Shown here piece by piece: positions 26,301 to 36,600 of a stretch of 64,000 nt of DNA. The DNA comes from Micromussa lordhowensis. Its lineage: Eukaryota; Cnidaria; Anthozoa; Scleractinia; Lobophylliidae. A program made the position numbers and the translations under genes. The notes beneath the pieces are model-generated. The model was not told the DNA's origin. It was given only the letters and a program-made list of their open reading frames with translations, and made no database searches. Numbering within the stretch: position 1 is the first letter of the stretch; each line of letters opens with the position of its first letter. The stretch spans positions 1,434,603-1,498,602 of the forward strand of contig OZ026607.1 of NCBI GenBank assembly GCA_964020085.1. The letters are read 5' to 3'.

Positions 26301-26852
26301 TACCCAAACACAAGGACATTTGGCTCAATAACAATCTAAGACAATTAATTCATGTCTGTGTCTACAGCTGTTTGCTTCCGTCATAAGACAGAGTTTTGGA
26401 CTTACGTAAATTGATTTTGAAGTTACGACGGGGCGGGGGAGGGGGTAGAATCCACACCTTCTTAGTTGTAACAAATGAAGAAAAGCCCGGTATGAATACA
26501 GTTAATCTGAAAAAAGTCAGTGCACAGAAACATTGGAGTCCCTTATAACTAACTACGAAGTGAGTTCACACCTTGGAACACGCAAGGGAGGCTGGCCCAG
26601 GATAAAAGCCGATGGAGAATGGAAGTTGTCAATGGCCTATGCTCCAGCCAGAGCTAAGGGACAAATAATCATAATCATAACTAAATAAATAAATTGATTG
26701 TAGTGTTTTTCTCTCTACAGGCGATGCACAAAGCCTTCATGTGGACTTTGAATGACCTTTTACACTCCACCTGGAACAGTGATACAGCAGACGCCTGGAG
26801 CAAACTTTTCCTGTTCATCTGTGACATGATGATACGGGGTTTACGATCTTAA
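23343..26852 (+). CDS. Globin C, N-acylated globin X-like, complete
   Basis: Three-exon globin of 169 residues: exons 23343-23494, 25678-25903 and 26721-26852. The start MGCSASVKRH is the expected acylation motif. The A helix reads RNSWGLVKMN and carries a nearby Cys28 not shared with the others. Phe63 is CD1, His83 is E7, His115 is F8 and Trp144 is in the GH corner. Splice signals are good: gtaaga, cttgtag, gtgagt and ctctacag. Exon 2 is again 226 nt and has the A/B-type LEELGRRHK. The stop TAA runs directly into AATAAA, so the 3' UTR may be very short. Intron 1 carries a decayed LINE and a MITE fragment just before exon 2. Globin D starts only 514 bases downstream. Its own 5' side is a tandem duplication. 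A reading frame opposite exon 1 is a shadow. Confidence 0.92.
24190..24460 (+). pseudogene. Decayed LINE (CR1/jockey-type) reverse transcriptase end
   Basis: Broken translations read LLQGIQNFAAR, then in another frame KYDHISPLLKELNWLP and TAIIAFKCLTG, then RARRNQRAFRQKFTKAEHS. These fit the usual order of the C-terminal part of non-LTR retrotransposon polyproteins (QNFAAR..., LKELHWLPV, YK/FKCLNG, R.A..KFTVP). Stops and frameshifts make it dead. It lies in sense orientation in globin C intron 1. Confidence 0.75.
24951..24989. repeat. Perfect 19-base palindrome
   Basis: cgccatgttggtgcacatc and its exact complement are separated by a single base. It may be the tips of a foldback element; no flanking repeat was recognised. 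In globin C intron 1. Confidence 0.85.
26025..26215 (-). mobile_element. Inverted-repeat element in globin C intron 2
   Basis: Contains aacctcgaacgtta, tctttacgg, tcaatacggcaaag and cccgtaaagacct, with internal inverted repeats around (t/a)cggtcaata. The reverse-oriented partner is at 52350-52530 in globin F intron 1. Non-coding MITE-like. Confidence 0.7.
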
Positions 26853-26856
26853 TAAA
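26851..26856 (+). promoter_or_regulatory. Candidate polyadenylation signal overlapping globin C stop
   Basis: AATAAA overlaps the last two bases of the TAA stop of globin C. If used, the 3' UTR would be only a few tens of bases, which would suit the 514-base gap to globin D. Confidence 0.45.
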
Positions 26857-27366
26857 TGTATATAAAATTCCACAATTTGGCTGTAATCTGCCTTGGACAT
26901 TTTTAATAACAAACAAGCACTAATTTACACAAGTTCGCCTTTCTTTCACACTGTCATGATATCGAATAACAGCTGTACTTTCTCACGGGATGTAAATTGA
27001 TTAAAATTCAACATTTAGCAGTTTGCTAATCACCATTAATTATTGGATTTCTAAAATTTCCTAATTTATTATAATCAAGGGTTGCAGACCAGACAGATAT
27101 ATTTCCAAGGAAATATTTTACCGTCCACGAAAATGATGTTTGTAGGTCACAATTTTATGTAGCTAAGCAATCCTGTCACAGAAAAACAGAACGGACATTT
27201 TAACGCCTAAGGGAACCACAAAGATGCTTATAACACCAACTATATTTTTATTTTAATTTTGACTAGTTATGGGATGAGTGACATGGTAGTCAGTGATGCA
27301 AATTACTTTTAAGGTCAATTTATTCCCAGTTCAGTGTCGATACAAATTCATTTCGTTCTATGTACA

Positions 27367-30300
27367 ATGGGTTGTTCCTCTTCGCTTAACCACAGAATCG
27401 AAGTAGTATTTTCAGCTCCGCCGACTTCAAATTTGCGAATCTGCGATATTCCGCTTTCAGAAGAAAGAAAAAGTATTTTAAGAGAATCGTGGGAATTAAT
27501 CGAACCAGTCAAGACCGATGTAGGCAAGAAAATATTTATACGGTAGGTAAATTTTCATCTGCAGATACCGAAAAGTGTGGATATTTAAATAGAAGCTATT
27601 GAGCAGTACTTTCATGTGACTGACATTGATTCTTCTTGAATCCAAGAGCAAGACCCAGGTTTCTGGTCATTTTTGTTGTAACTCCAGCATGTTCTACGAA
27701 GCACTGACTTTTAAGGAATGTTGAGTGTTGTAGTAAACTATAAAATGTTTCATACGTGAAAAATAATTTTGAGCCTGAAGTGAGACTCTTGTAAGTTAGT
27801 TAATGTATTGCGTGTTTGCCGAGGTGGTTGAATTAATGTTATAGGTTAGTGTACTGGTAGTTACTAGCGGCTCGTAAGGAGAGAGCACGAAATCCCCTAA
27901 CCAGCCGAAGTGCTAAGCTAACTTAGCTGAAGAAAATAGATATCAAGAAAGCGACAACTTGTGTAAAGAAACCACTCACAATGCATGTGTGCATTAAAGA
28001 TAAAACGCAAATACATGTCAAACTTGTTTATTTAAGTTTAGTATTTAAATACGAAGCTTTTAATAAACATCCATTGCCATCGTGTTCCTATTTCTGTCAT
28101 GGGTGGATTCGTAGCCTTTTCTTAGGTCAAAGCTATCTTAGCCAGTGTCTAATAATATCATTTTTTATAGTGTTAGATTATGTACAGGCTAAAACAACGA
28201 GAGTACATTTCGAGTTTTAGACAAACAACTGATCTATAATTAATTTTGGCTTTAATATTTTTTTTTATGCATAGTGTTTATTTTCTCTTTTACGTTACCT
28301 CTACCTTATCTGCTTTTCTTTTTTCAATAAAACAAGTCTTCTCTCACGTATTTATTCAATTCATTGACATGAACAACGCAATCCTAAAGGTAATGAATCG
28401 ATTCGTCCATGTATCGCGCATACAAACCTTGTTGACCAGAAAATTTCTAATAACACTGAATAGACTTTTCCATGCCATAAAAGCGATATCATGGAGATTT
28501 TGTGAAACATTTTTCATCTAGGGACAAGGGACTATTTATTAACGTAATACCAGACATCGAGTCCATGCGTGGGAGATCAAGAACGAACCCATGCCATAAC
28601 TATAAGCCACGGTGGTTCCAATGTTTGCAGCGCCCGTTGGTTACATAGGTTTAATCTATGTAGATTACAGGTTGAGAATCGTTGTTTGTCAGTTTTAAAA
28701 ACGAGATAGTCGATTTTCTTACCTTTGACAAGGTTTAAGTTACGATGTTGCCTGGGTTGAAATTTAACATGAAATCGCAGTTCTGAAACGTGCAGCTAAA
28801 ACATGAACTCGCACGTTGGCACGAGGAAACAAGGCTTGTGATTGGCAATGATGACCAATTAAAAATTCGTTTGGCAGTAATTTGCCAGCAAATAGACCGG
28901 TGCAGATATCTCTCTTGCAAAAGAAACCAATCATAGCCACTAAAGATAATACTCGCTGGAGCAAAATTTGGCAACATTCCCTAATCGTCATCAACTGAAG
29001 AATACTGTTCAGGGAAGCAGTAATTTGTAATTTATTGCAAAAAGAACACCTGTTTTACGTTCAAGTTCAGTGCAACTTTTGAAACAGCGAATAAATTATC
29101 CTCAACAGAACGCATAAGTTTTATTTGAAAAAAAACACTCGTCTTGTTAAAAAAGCGTTGTTATGGGATGTAATATATCAAACACGAAAGTCCGTGTCTG
29201 ACCACATCTCCAAACTTTATCCAAACACTGTCGCAGTAATGATTTCTTTAGTTTAAACGCAAGTTGTTTATTAATGAATTCGAGAAAGACGTTTGCGAGA
29301 CAACTACAGTCGAACGTCTTCCTACAGACACCTGGCTGTTAAATACAGACATGTTAATACTACAGACAGTCCATATAAAGAGTGTTAAAAATACTTTTTG
29401 TGTTAATGCAGTTTGTCTCTTTTCGCTCAGACGCTGATGAAAATTTATTTTGCTTTCTTGAATAGAAGAAGTTGTAACTGACCTCTTATTATGCATTCTA
29501 ACGCCTCTTACATATTTAGATAGATAGATAGATAGAAACTTTATTTACGTGTCTGGAGGAAGCTAGCCGAGGGACAGGCCCTCTACTAATAGGGGACACC
29601 TAAAATGCTAAAATTATAATACTATAATACTCAATGTTATAATGCTAAAACTAGATACAAAAATGCTAAAATTTTTCCAATGAAAAAATCAACTGTCACA
29701 CAGAGGACATCCTTTGCATCCATCGTCAATAAGAGATGTTAGATCCTTGTTACGCATTCGGTTTCTAAACTCACTTAATGATTTACACGTTTTGTCATTT
29801 TTGTCCAGCTTACTCCATAAAATGGGACCTAAGTATCGAAGGGAATGCTTACCAAATGAAACTGTGTTAAACCTGGGTAAAAGAAAGTCCGAATTTCTAA
29901 AACTGTAGCATGAATCACGAGGTTTAAAAATGTTGTTGATGGTTTCGGAACACATTTTAGTGTGTTTAACCTTGTACATTAGGACACATATGTCTTGAAG
30001 ACGTCTATTCAACAGTGTTGGCAAGTTAGCCCTATTCAATAACTGGTGATCATGTTTCAGACTATTTGAATCATATCCGGAAATATTACAAGTGTTCCCT
30101 TCCTTTAGGAGCATGTTACTGCAGGAGATAATCAGCTCTCGATCTCTGCGCCTTCACGCCAAGAGAGTCATGAGTGCACTGGAAAACGCTGTATTAGCTT
30201 TAAATGACGCGGAGGTTTTCACAGAATACTTAATGAACCTTGGAGAAAGACACCTTCCATGGACTTTGGAGAGGAAACATTTTGATGTATGTAAGCTAAT

Positions 30301-31549
30301 GTTATGAGAATATTGGAAGGGTACACGCGTTATGTTAGAGAGCTCTTACAACAGACTCTGCTTATTTGCCCTGATAACATTTTGGTTAAGAGTTGACTCT
30401 TATGCCCTTAAAGTTCAGTATTGTAGAAACCAGTCCCCCGCCTAACCCCAGTCCGCGCGGCTATGTAAATCGCAAGTATGTCGCTCGAGTTTACAAGTTA
30501 TAACTGCGTTACGTTCTTTATGCTGTTTCTATCTCTGTATTCCTAAATCGTCAGGTATGTCTTGTTCCTTCGTTTGTCCCGTATTTCCTATGTTATTTCC
30601 ATTGTTAATTATAATCAGTTGTTCCGCCCTTATTAGTGATTTATATATTATGTTTATAACTTTTACCCTAGAAATCACTGGCAACGACATGTGTAGTCAC
30701 ATTAAGAGTTCGAGTTGTTCTCATTTGTATTGAACTTCTTTACGGCCTAAATTATTGCTGGTCTGTTGGTTATAAGTATTCCCCCCCTCCCCCCCCCCCC
30801 CCTTTCTTGGTGGATCCTTCAAAAACTGAGTACTGTGCTCCACATCATGGACAAAATTGACGCAGCTTTTATGTAATCATTATGCTCTCCTCCTGCCTTC
30901 TTAAGACCCTATGAGTCCCAGTGCATGACAAGAAATGAGGAACATCATGCGCTCTCCTAAGCATTCTGGCAGGGGGTAGAGGTAGCTAATGTTCAGTAGA
31001 AGGCGGCGGAAGTAGGGAATCTATGCAGAATCTTTTTTGCATTGCCACATTGTATCCTCGTACCATGTAGATTGGGATTTTTAAGCCGGGGATCGACAAT
31101 GAAGATGCAAAATGTGAAATGAGAAAGCGAGATAAAAGCGTTTTTTGGAAATAAGGTCTCCTCTGCAAGTATATGTAAAATCATTCCAACAAAAGAATTG
31201 AGACAATTAGATCTTCTTCAGGATGCAATAGTAATTACAAGGCAGGCTAATTTGCAATGCTCATAATTTGTTAATTATCGCATTATCCAAACTCTTCCCC
31301 AGGGACTTCTTGGTGCTTACATCCAAGATGGCGGCTGGACAAGTCGCCATCTTGGATTTTAAATCCAAGAAAACCCAGGGAAGGAGTTTGTTTTTCAACC
31401 AACAGATGTTAGAGAATGCCCTGCTTTGGACTTTGCGAGGCATGTTTCCATCCACGTGTACTGGGGAGGTTACCGAGGCCTGGAGAGAGCTGTTTCGTTT
31501 TATAGGCGCAACTATGATGAGGGGACTGAGGAGAGCGTACATCACGTGA
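27367..31549 (+). CDS. Globin D, N-acylated globin X-like, complete
   Basis: Three-exon globin of 181 residues: exons 27367-27542, 30061-30286 and 31406-31549. It begins MGCSSSLNHR, with a linker of about 30 residues (longer than in A-C) before PLSEERKSILRESWELIE. Phe71 is CD1, His91 is E7 (LHAKRVM), His123 is F8 (LGERH) and Cys152 replaces the GH-corner Trp of B and C. Exon 2 is intact at 226 nt although its acceptor (tttcag, 30055-30060) lies at the edge of an inserted LINE fragment. Exon 3 (acceptor accaacag) lies 15 bases after a foldback element. Its tail ends ...RAYIT; globin E has the same DNA two bases out of step and reads on. An in-frame ATG at 27334 would add eleven residues and lose the acylation signal, so MGC is chosen. 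Confidence 0.91.
29517..30060 (-). mobile_element. 5'-truncated LINE (CR1-like) ending at globin D exon 2
   Basis: Minus-strand frame 30057-29689 reads like the end of a non-LTR reverse-transcriptase polyprotein: LPTLLNRRLQDICVLMYKV, then FNTVSFGKHSLRYLGPILW and a Cys-rich end (GCKGCPLCDS). The 3' UTR has ggtgtcccctattag and aaataaag, ending in a (TAGA)n tail at 29517-29536. The 5' truncation coincides with the splice acceptor of globin D exon 2. No clear target-site duplication. The frame is open, but only the C-terminal part remains. Confidence 0.82.
30780..30803. repeat. C-rich homopolymer tract
   Basis: Runs of C broken by one or two T in globin D intron 2. A likely sequencing or assembly weak point. 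Confidence 0.9.
31289..31390. mobile_element. Foldback element just before globin D exon 3
   Basis: Arms caaactcttccccaggga / ttcttgg / atccaagatggcg pair with their complements across a 9-base centre (about 45 bp per arm). The element ends 15 bases before exon 3. An atccaagatggcg copy also appears near 13888. Confidence 0.75.
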
Positions 31550-32034
31550 CCAATCAATGCCGAAAAATGACATAAACATCTGGATATATACCTGGCGATA
31601 TATAGAGCACTTCTATATTGTGAAAAGGAAAAAGAACACTCGAAGCATACATACATGATGCTAGCCGTGGGCTTAGTTTGGTTTGACCAAACTTCCTCGC
31701 ACAAGAGGAACTCAGGGATTAACTGGGCATTTCACAAAACTCGGCGCATCTGAACCGTTGTAGTATTAATGAAGAACCGCTGTTTTTTAGTACTTATCTT
31801 ACAATAGTGATAAACAAAGCTGAAATTGAAAAACAAATATTTACCCAAACGTCACTACACTTGATAAATCGAAACCTTTAGCCGACAAAACGTTTGCAAC
31901 TTAGAGCTGTATTTACTTTTCTTTGTACTCTGCAGAATGTAACGCAACATTTTGCAATTTATCGTAATGAATGTAACCACGTTTTTTTTTTCTTTTCTTA
32001 TACTCCATTCTATTGTGAGTATTATATGTAAGTA

Positions 32035-32213
32035 CACTGGAATCCTGATTTCTCGAACCCTCGATTTCTCGAACCTCCCGACAACTCGAACCAAAAGTCG
32101 TTCCCTCTCCTCAGTCAAACACTGTCATTTTAGCCCCGATTTCTCGAACTCTCCGATTTCTCGAACCAATTTGCGTTTCCCCTGGAGGTTCGAGAAATCG
32201 AGATTCCACTGTA
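32035..32213. mobile_element. Pogo/Tigger-like MITE
   Basis: Ends acactggaatcctgatttctcgaac and gttcgagaaatcgagattccactgta are near-perfect inverted repeats, with several internal atttctcgaac units and TA-rich flanks. This is the typical look of pogo-type non-autonomous elements. About 180 bases. Confidence 0.82.
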
Positions 32214-32244
32214 TCTTAAAGGTAACGTAGATGTTCTGAATAAA

Positions 32245-32246
<2 letters not shown>

Positions 32247-32284
<38 letters not shown>

Positions 32285-32293
32285 TTAATAATA
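32247..32293. repeat. (AAT)n microsatellite
   Basis: About 15 AAT triplets with one interruption, 35 bases after the pogo-like MITE. Confidence 0.95.
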
Positions 32294-33696
32294 AAAATAG
32301 GTATGCAATTGCATACATGTGTCAAGTGCTAGCTAGTGGTTTCTATGCATCTTGAATTGTTGCAGTAATCAGCAACGTCTTCTTTAGGGCAACTGATGAG
32401 AGAGTTCTTTGTTGCCAAAGGCCTGAGTGTTGCGTTTGGGATGAATTGATTCTTATTAAGGGGATTAATAACATACTCAAGCATTGCAATTGTAAGAGAG
32501 TACATAAGCAACGAACATTAATTACAAACGATAACGCGACACTTTTATTAACCAGGGACAGCTAAATATCCTTTGAGGAAACATACACATAATTTGTATT
32601 ATAACTGACTTGCTAGTACAGATAACGGCATGCCCAGATCGTGGGCTACATTATTGGCTTACTTGGAGAAAAATAGTTGTTCTGTCAAATCCTTAGTAAA
32701 GCAAGCAAACTGCAACAACTCAATATTGTGTAACTGGAACTAATGTGAGCACATTAAAGCCTAAAGGTATTCCTTTAACGTATTCATGAAAGCGTGATCG
32801 AAATTTTGTAATATCGTACATTATTATATGGCTCTGTCTCACAAGGACTGGGAACTACCAAATTCAAGAATTTGATTGGCTGAAATCGATATTGAAAGCG
32901 GTCTAGAACGAAATATACCTCGGTTGTGTGTACAGACCTCACTGCGTTCGGTCTGTACTCACCACCTAGGTCAAAATTCTCCTATACTGACCTCCTGCTC
33001 GGTTAATAAGAGCTAATGAACGTAGCTAGCCAGTTTACCGGTACAATGTGAGATTGAAACTGTTAAAAGAATTGTAATAAAGACAATAAGAAAACTATTC
33101 AAAATTATTACACCATACATCATACCTGATTGGGTGATAACAAGCTGTGTTAAATCTATTTGTATTTCACGACTGGATCTTAAAAAAATGAAGGGACATC
33201 ACCTGACTTATTCTTGTACATTTTTTTGAAAAATATATACATTAACATTTCTGAATACCCACGTGGACCCGCCACTTGCTAATAAACAGCTCCGGCCGAT
33301 CAAACCGTACAAAACTTGAAGAGATGTTCTTCACTACGTCATCAAAATTCACCACAGACACTACACATTACTTGCACTTGACTAATTTTGATATGTAACA
33401 TGAAAATATTTACAGGTAGAAAACTTTCATCAAGTATTCCTGGCCCGTGGAAAAGTGTAGCTCGATAACTGATCAATTTACGAATGACAAATTCTTGATT
33501 TACAATGCACCACATCATTGATCTACATGAACAACAAATTTACATGATCACTCAGTGTTACGTCATCATTATATATGATCATTGTTATGTCGTAATATGG
33601 TCATTGCTACATCATAACTTGAATGTTACGCAACTGAAATAATTGCTCTCCAAACGGAAAAGGAGCATGTGAACATCAAAACATGTAGCGAGTTTC

Positions 33697-36600
33697 TCAC
33701 ACAGAAAATGAGCGCCTCCAGGAATAACCCTCAAACTTGTATCCTTCCAGGTCGTTCTGACTTAGCTGACGGCTTGTTAGTTTTCTCCTTGATTGTTTGT
33801 TTTCTATTGACTTTTGACAAACCATTTGAGTGACATGAGCCTTGATGGTTGATTTCTTGCGTCGTTCGAAAAAGCAATGACCACATGCCCACCAGAAGTC
33901 TTCCTCGGCGCTCTTGTGTCCGTTGGCCTTGCGACGAGAGCTGACTCGCATAGATCGCTTACCGACCAGCTTCAACAAACCAGGAAAGCCAGGCTGTTCG
34001 ACAACATAATGAATCTTTGGGTTGTGACCGTAATATGCTGTAACCTGCGTGATTAAATCCAAATTTACTTATTGAGGTGTACAATCGATACCTATTTTAG
34101 ACCTCTAAAATTGTTACTTGTGAAAAAATGGTTCGTGGCGAGTTCGTCTCGGCCAAGAGTCTCTTAAGAGACCTTTCAGTGTTTGTCTATTCCTTTTATT
34201 TTATAAAATTATTACATGTCTCTCACTGGATACTTGGAAAAGCTTTGATTTACGTGCACATTTGAAATTCTCGTATATTAAATGAGAAAACTAATTAGTT
34301 TCATCTACACAGCACACACGGGCCAAGTAAACAACATTCCCTGTTTCAGGTGAAAATGGTCGAAATCTATATCACTGCTATTTCAGATCAAATCTGTTCA
34401 AAAAACGTGCGCGTTGGCGCGGCATATAGCTGTATAGCTTATAAAACTAAGTTTTTCTCAGCCATCTCTTGGTTTGGTATTGTTACTTAACCCTTTACGT
34501 CAACATAAAAGTTAATTAAAGATTGAAGCGCAGCCAGGATGAGACAATCAAAACTACAATAAAAACGTTCGCTGGCTAAAAATGTTAAAAACATGAGCTG
34601 TCGGCTGTCGATCTGCAGCCTACGCGATGGTCGAATGACCACGCATGTTTCGCAATGTTTGATCCATTAGCCAGGGGTTCTTTTCGATTTCGAGTTTCAA
34701 AACACCAGCCGGTTTCACCTACATAACACCAATACCAGTATAGTATTCTTTTTTAATAGTAGTCACCTAATTAACACATTTTTACTTTGCTTTCGTTCTT
34801 CTTACTAGTTTTATCTCGCCTTTTCGTTTTGCTGTAGATCGACAGCCGAAAGCTCATGTTCTTTTTTAACAGGCCAGCGAATGTTTTTATATTTATTTTG
34901 ATTATAAAAGTTAATGCTGAACATATGTCTTAAAAACTCATGCGGTAATTGTTTGTCTATTAGCAACAAACCTTTATTTAAACACGATTACATTATGTGG
35001 AAAGCAACAGCCGAGTTTGCTTGTGAGCGTGTATCTAGCTAAAAATTTAGCAAAACATGAATATATACGGTAATTGTGATACCTGTGTGTCAAAATCATC
35101 TAGGGTGTAATCAATAAGCGAATGTTTGCTTAAAATATTTGCTTTGTTATCACAAGACCTCCAGTTTCGGATTGACAGTCGCTACAAAAATGCCAACTCT
35201 GAATATTGAAAAGAAGTGTTAACCATTCCAAACATTTAGTTATTTTTTTACTTTATTTGATACGCGAGTTTGACAACTCAAAATTTTACCTCAAATAATT
35301 ATATATTGGCCCATTAGTGCTCTTTGTCACCCAGAAACTTTTTTTTCAAAATCAGCTTCTTCATCAATGTTACAGCCATGGGGCTCAAAATTGCAAAATT
35401 GCCAATTTCAATTCAAAATGTAGACAATGACGTCAGCAACGTCGGTGAGGACTGGTAGCTATTTCGATAACGCAGAATACAATAAGTATAAGGCACAGAT
35501 TATTGAAGATACCTGTATGGTAACTGCCATTAACACTTACCATATGCCTGTCTAAAACTGTGTCATGTTGAAACAAAATCTTCCTTTCAGCCGAGATTCC
35601 CAATGTAGAATTGAAATCAGAGCCAGAAGTTTCTCCAGACCAATCATCTCCTTCCTTTAAGCTAAATCCAATAAGCTCTCTGCGCAAAACACATGGGTCG
35701 TGATCTAGAAATTCTACGGATAAATACATTTACTTCAGTAAACTGAGTCTTACGTACTCCAACAAGCAAATCATAGATGTTAAGTTTAAATTTCCCCTGA
35801 TCTAATGCAAAACAGTCGAAGCTTTAAGAAAGCGACCACCTCGGCTGAAGTGCAATCTCTCCTAGGCTGGTTTTCAACAGCGCTTATGTATAAACAACAT
35901 ACCCAGTCGAGAAAGGTGCTATTAAGCATCTCCTTTTCCTGACAAAAGGCGCTCATTCTTAAGCTTATGTGTTGTTGAAAACCAGCCTTTGACGTGGAAA
36001 TCGCAACAAATGTTTTCTCAGTGTTTTCCGAAAGATCTTCGGTGTTTCGAGCGAGTTAGATAACGTTTGATTTCTAATAGAATCCCAGCATCTAGCCACA
36101 TTTATCAACGAACCTTGTTTAATTTCTTGGTTCATCTGAAAAGAAAGATTCGCTCCTTCGTGGTTGTTATACCAAGTGATTTTACGGTATACGCGTTGCA
36201 CTTGACCGGAATGAGGTACATCTGAAAACGAATTAAGAAGACAATCATTTCCGACATTACTGAAACACACTGACACGTCAACAAAAGATCATGCCGTGAG
36301 TAGAATCCCGAGTTTCGAACCTTCAGGAGAATTAACGAAAATTGGTTTGAAAAATCGGGTAGTTCGAGAAATCGGGGGTAAAATTACAGTGTTGGACTGA
36401 GGGGAGGAAAATGACCTTTGGATGGAGTTATTAGAAGGTTCGAAAAATCGAGGATTTGGGAAATCTGGACTACACTTTATATCCAAACTGTATGATTCCT
36501 AACAGAAGCATTCCATACTAATGCAGATCCAAAAAAATGATTATTATTCGGAAACAAATCATAGACAATCAGTGGAATTTTGAGAAATCTGTGAGAACGA

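Larger units (their letters stand above)
31550..33696. other. Intergenic region between globin D and the unrecognised gene
   Basis: Convergent 3' ends of globin D and the minus-strand gene. Contains the pogo-like MITE and (AAT)n tract; nothing else recognised. Confidence 0.55.

Noticed and set aside
30092..30307. Globin D exon 2 starting at a GTG, seemingly missing its first third because of the LINE
   Set aside because: Reading the same frame back to 30061 restores the missing helix text (LFESYPEILQ) with a proper tttcag acceptor and the standard 226-nt length, so the exon is whole.
31261..31704. 147-codon minus-strand frame
   Set aside because: It runs antisense through globin D exon 3 and the foldback element; its length comes from the palindrome.
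36289..36486. 65-codon minus-strand frame as an exon of the unrecognised gene
   Set aside because: It coincides with the second pogo-like MITE and is skipped by the phase-consistent splice path.
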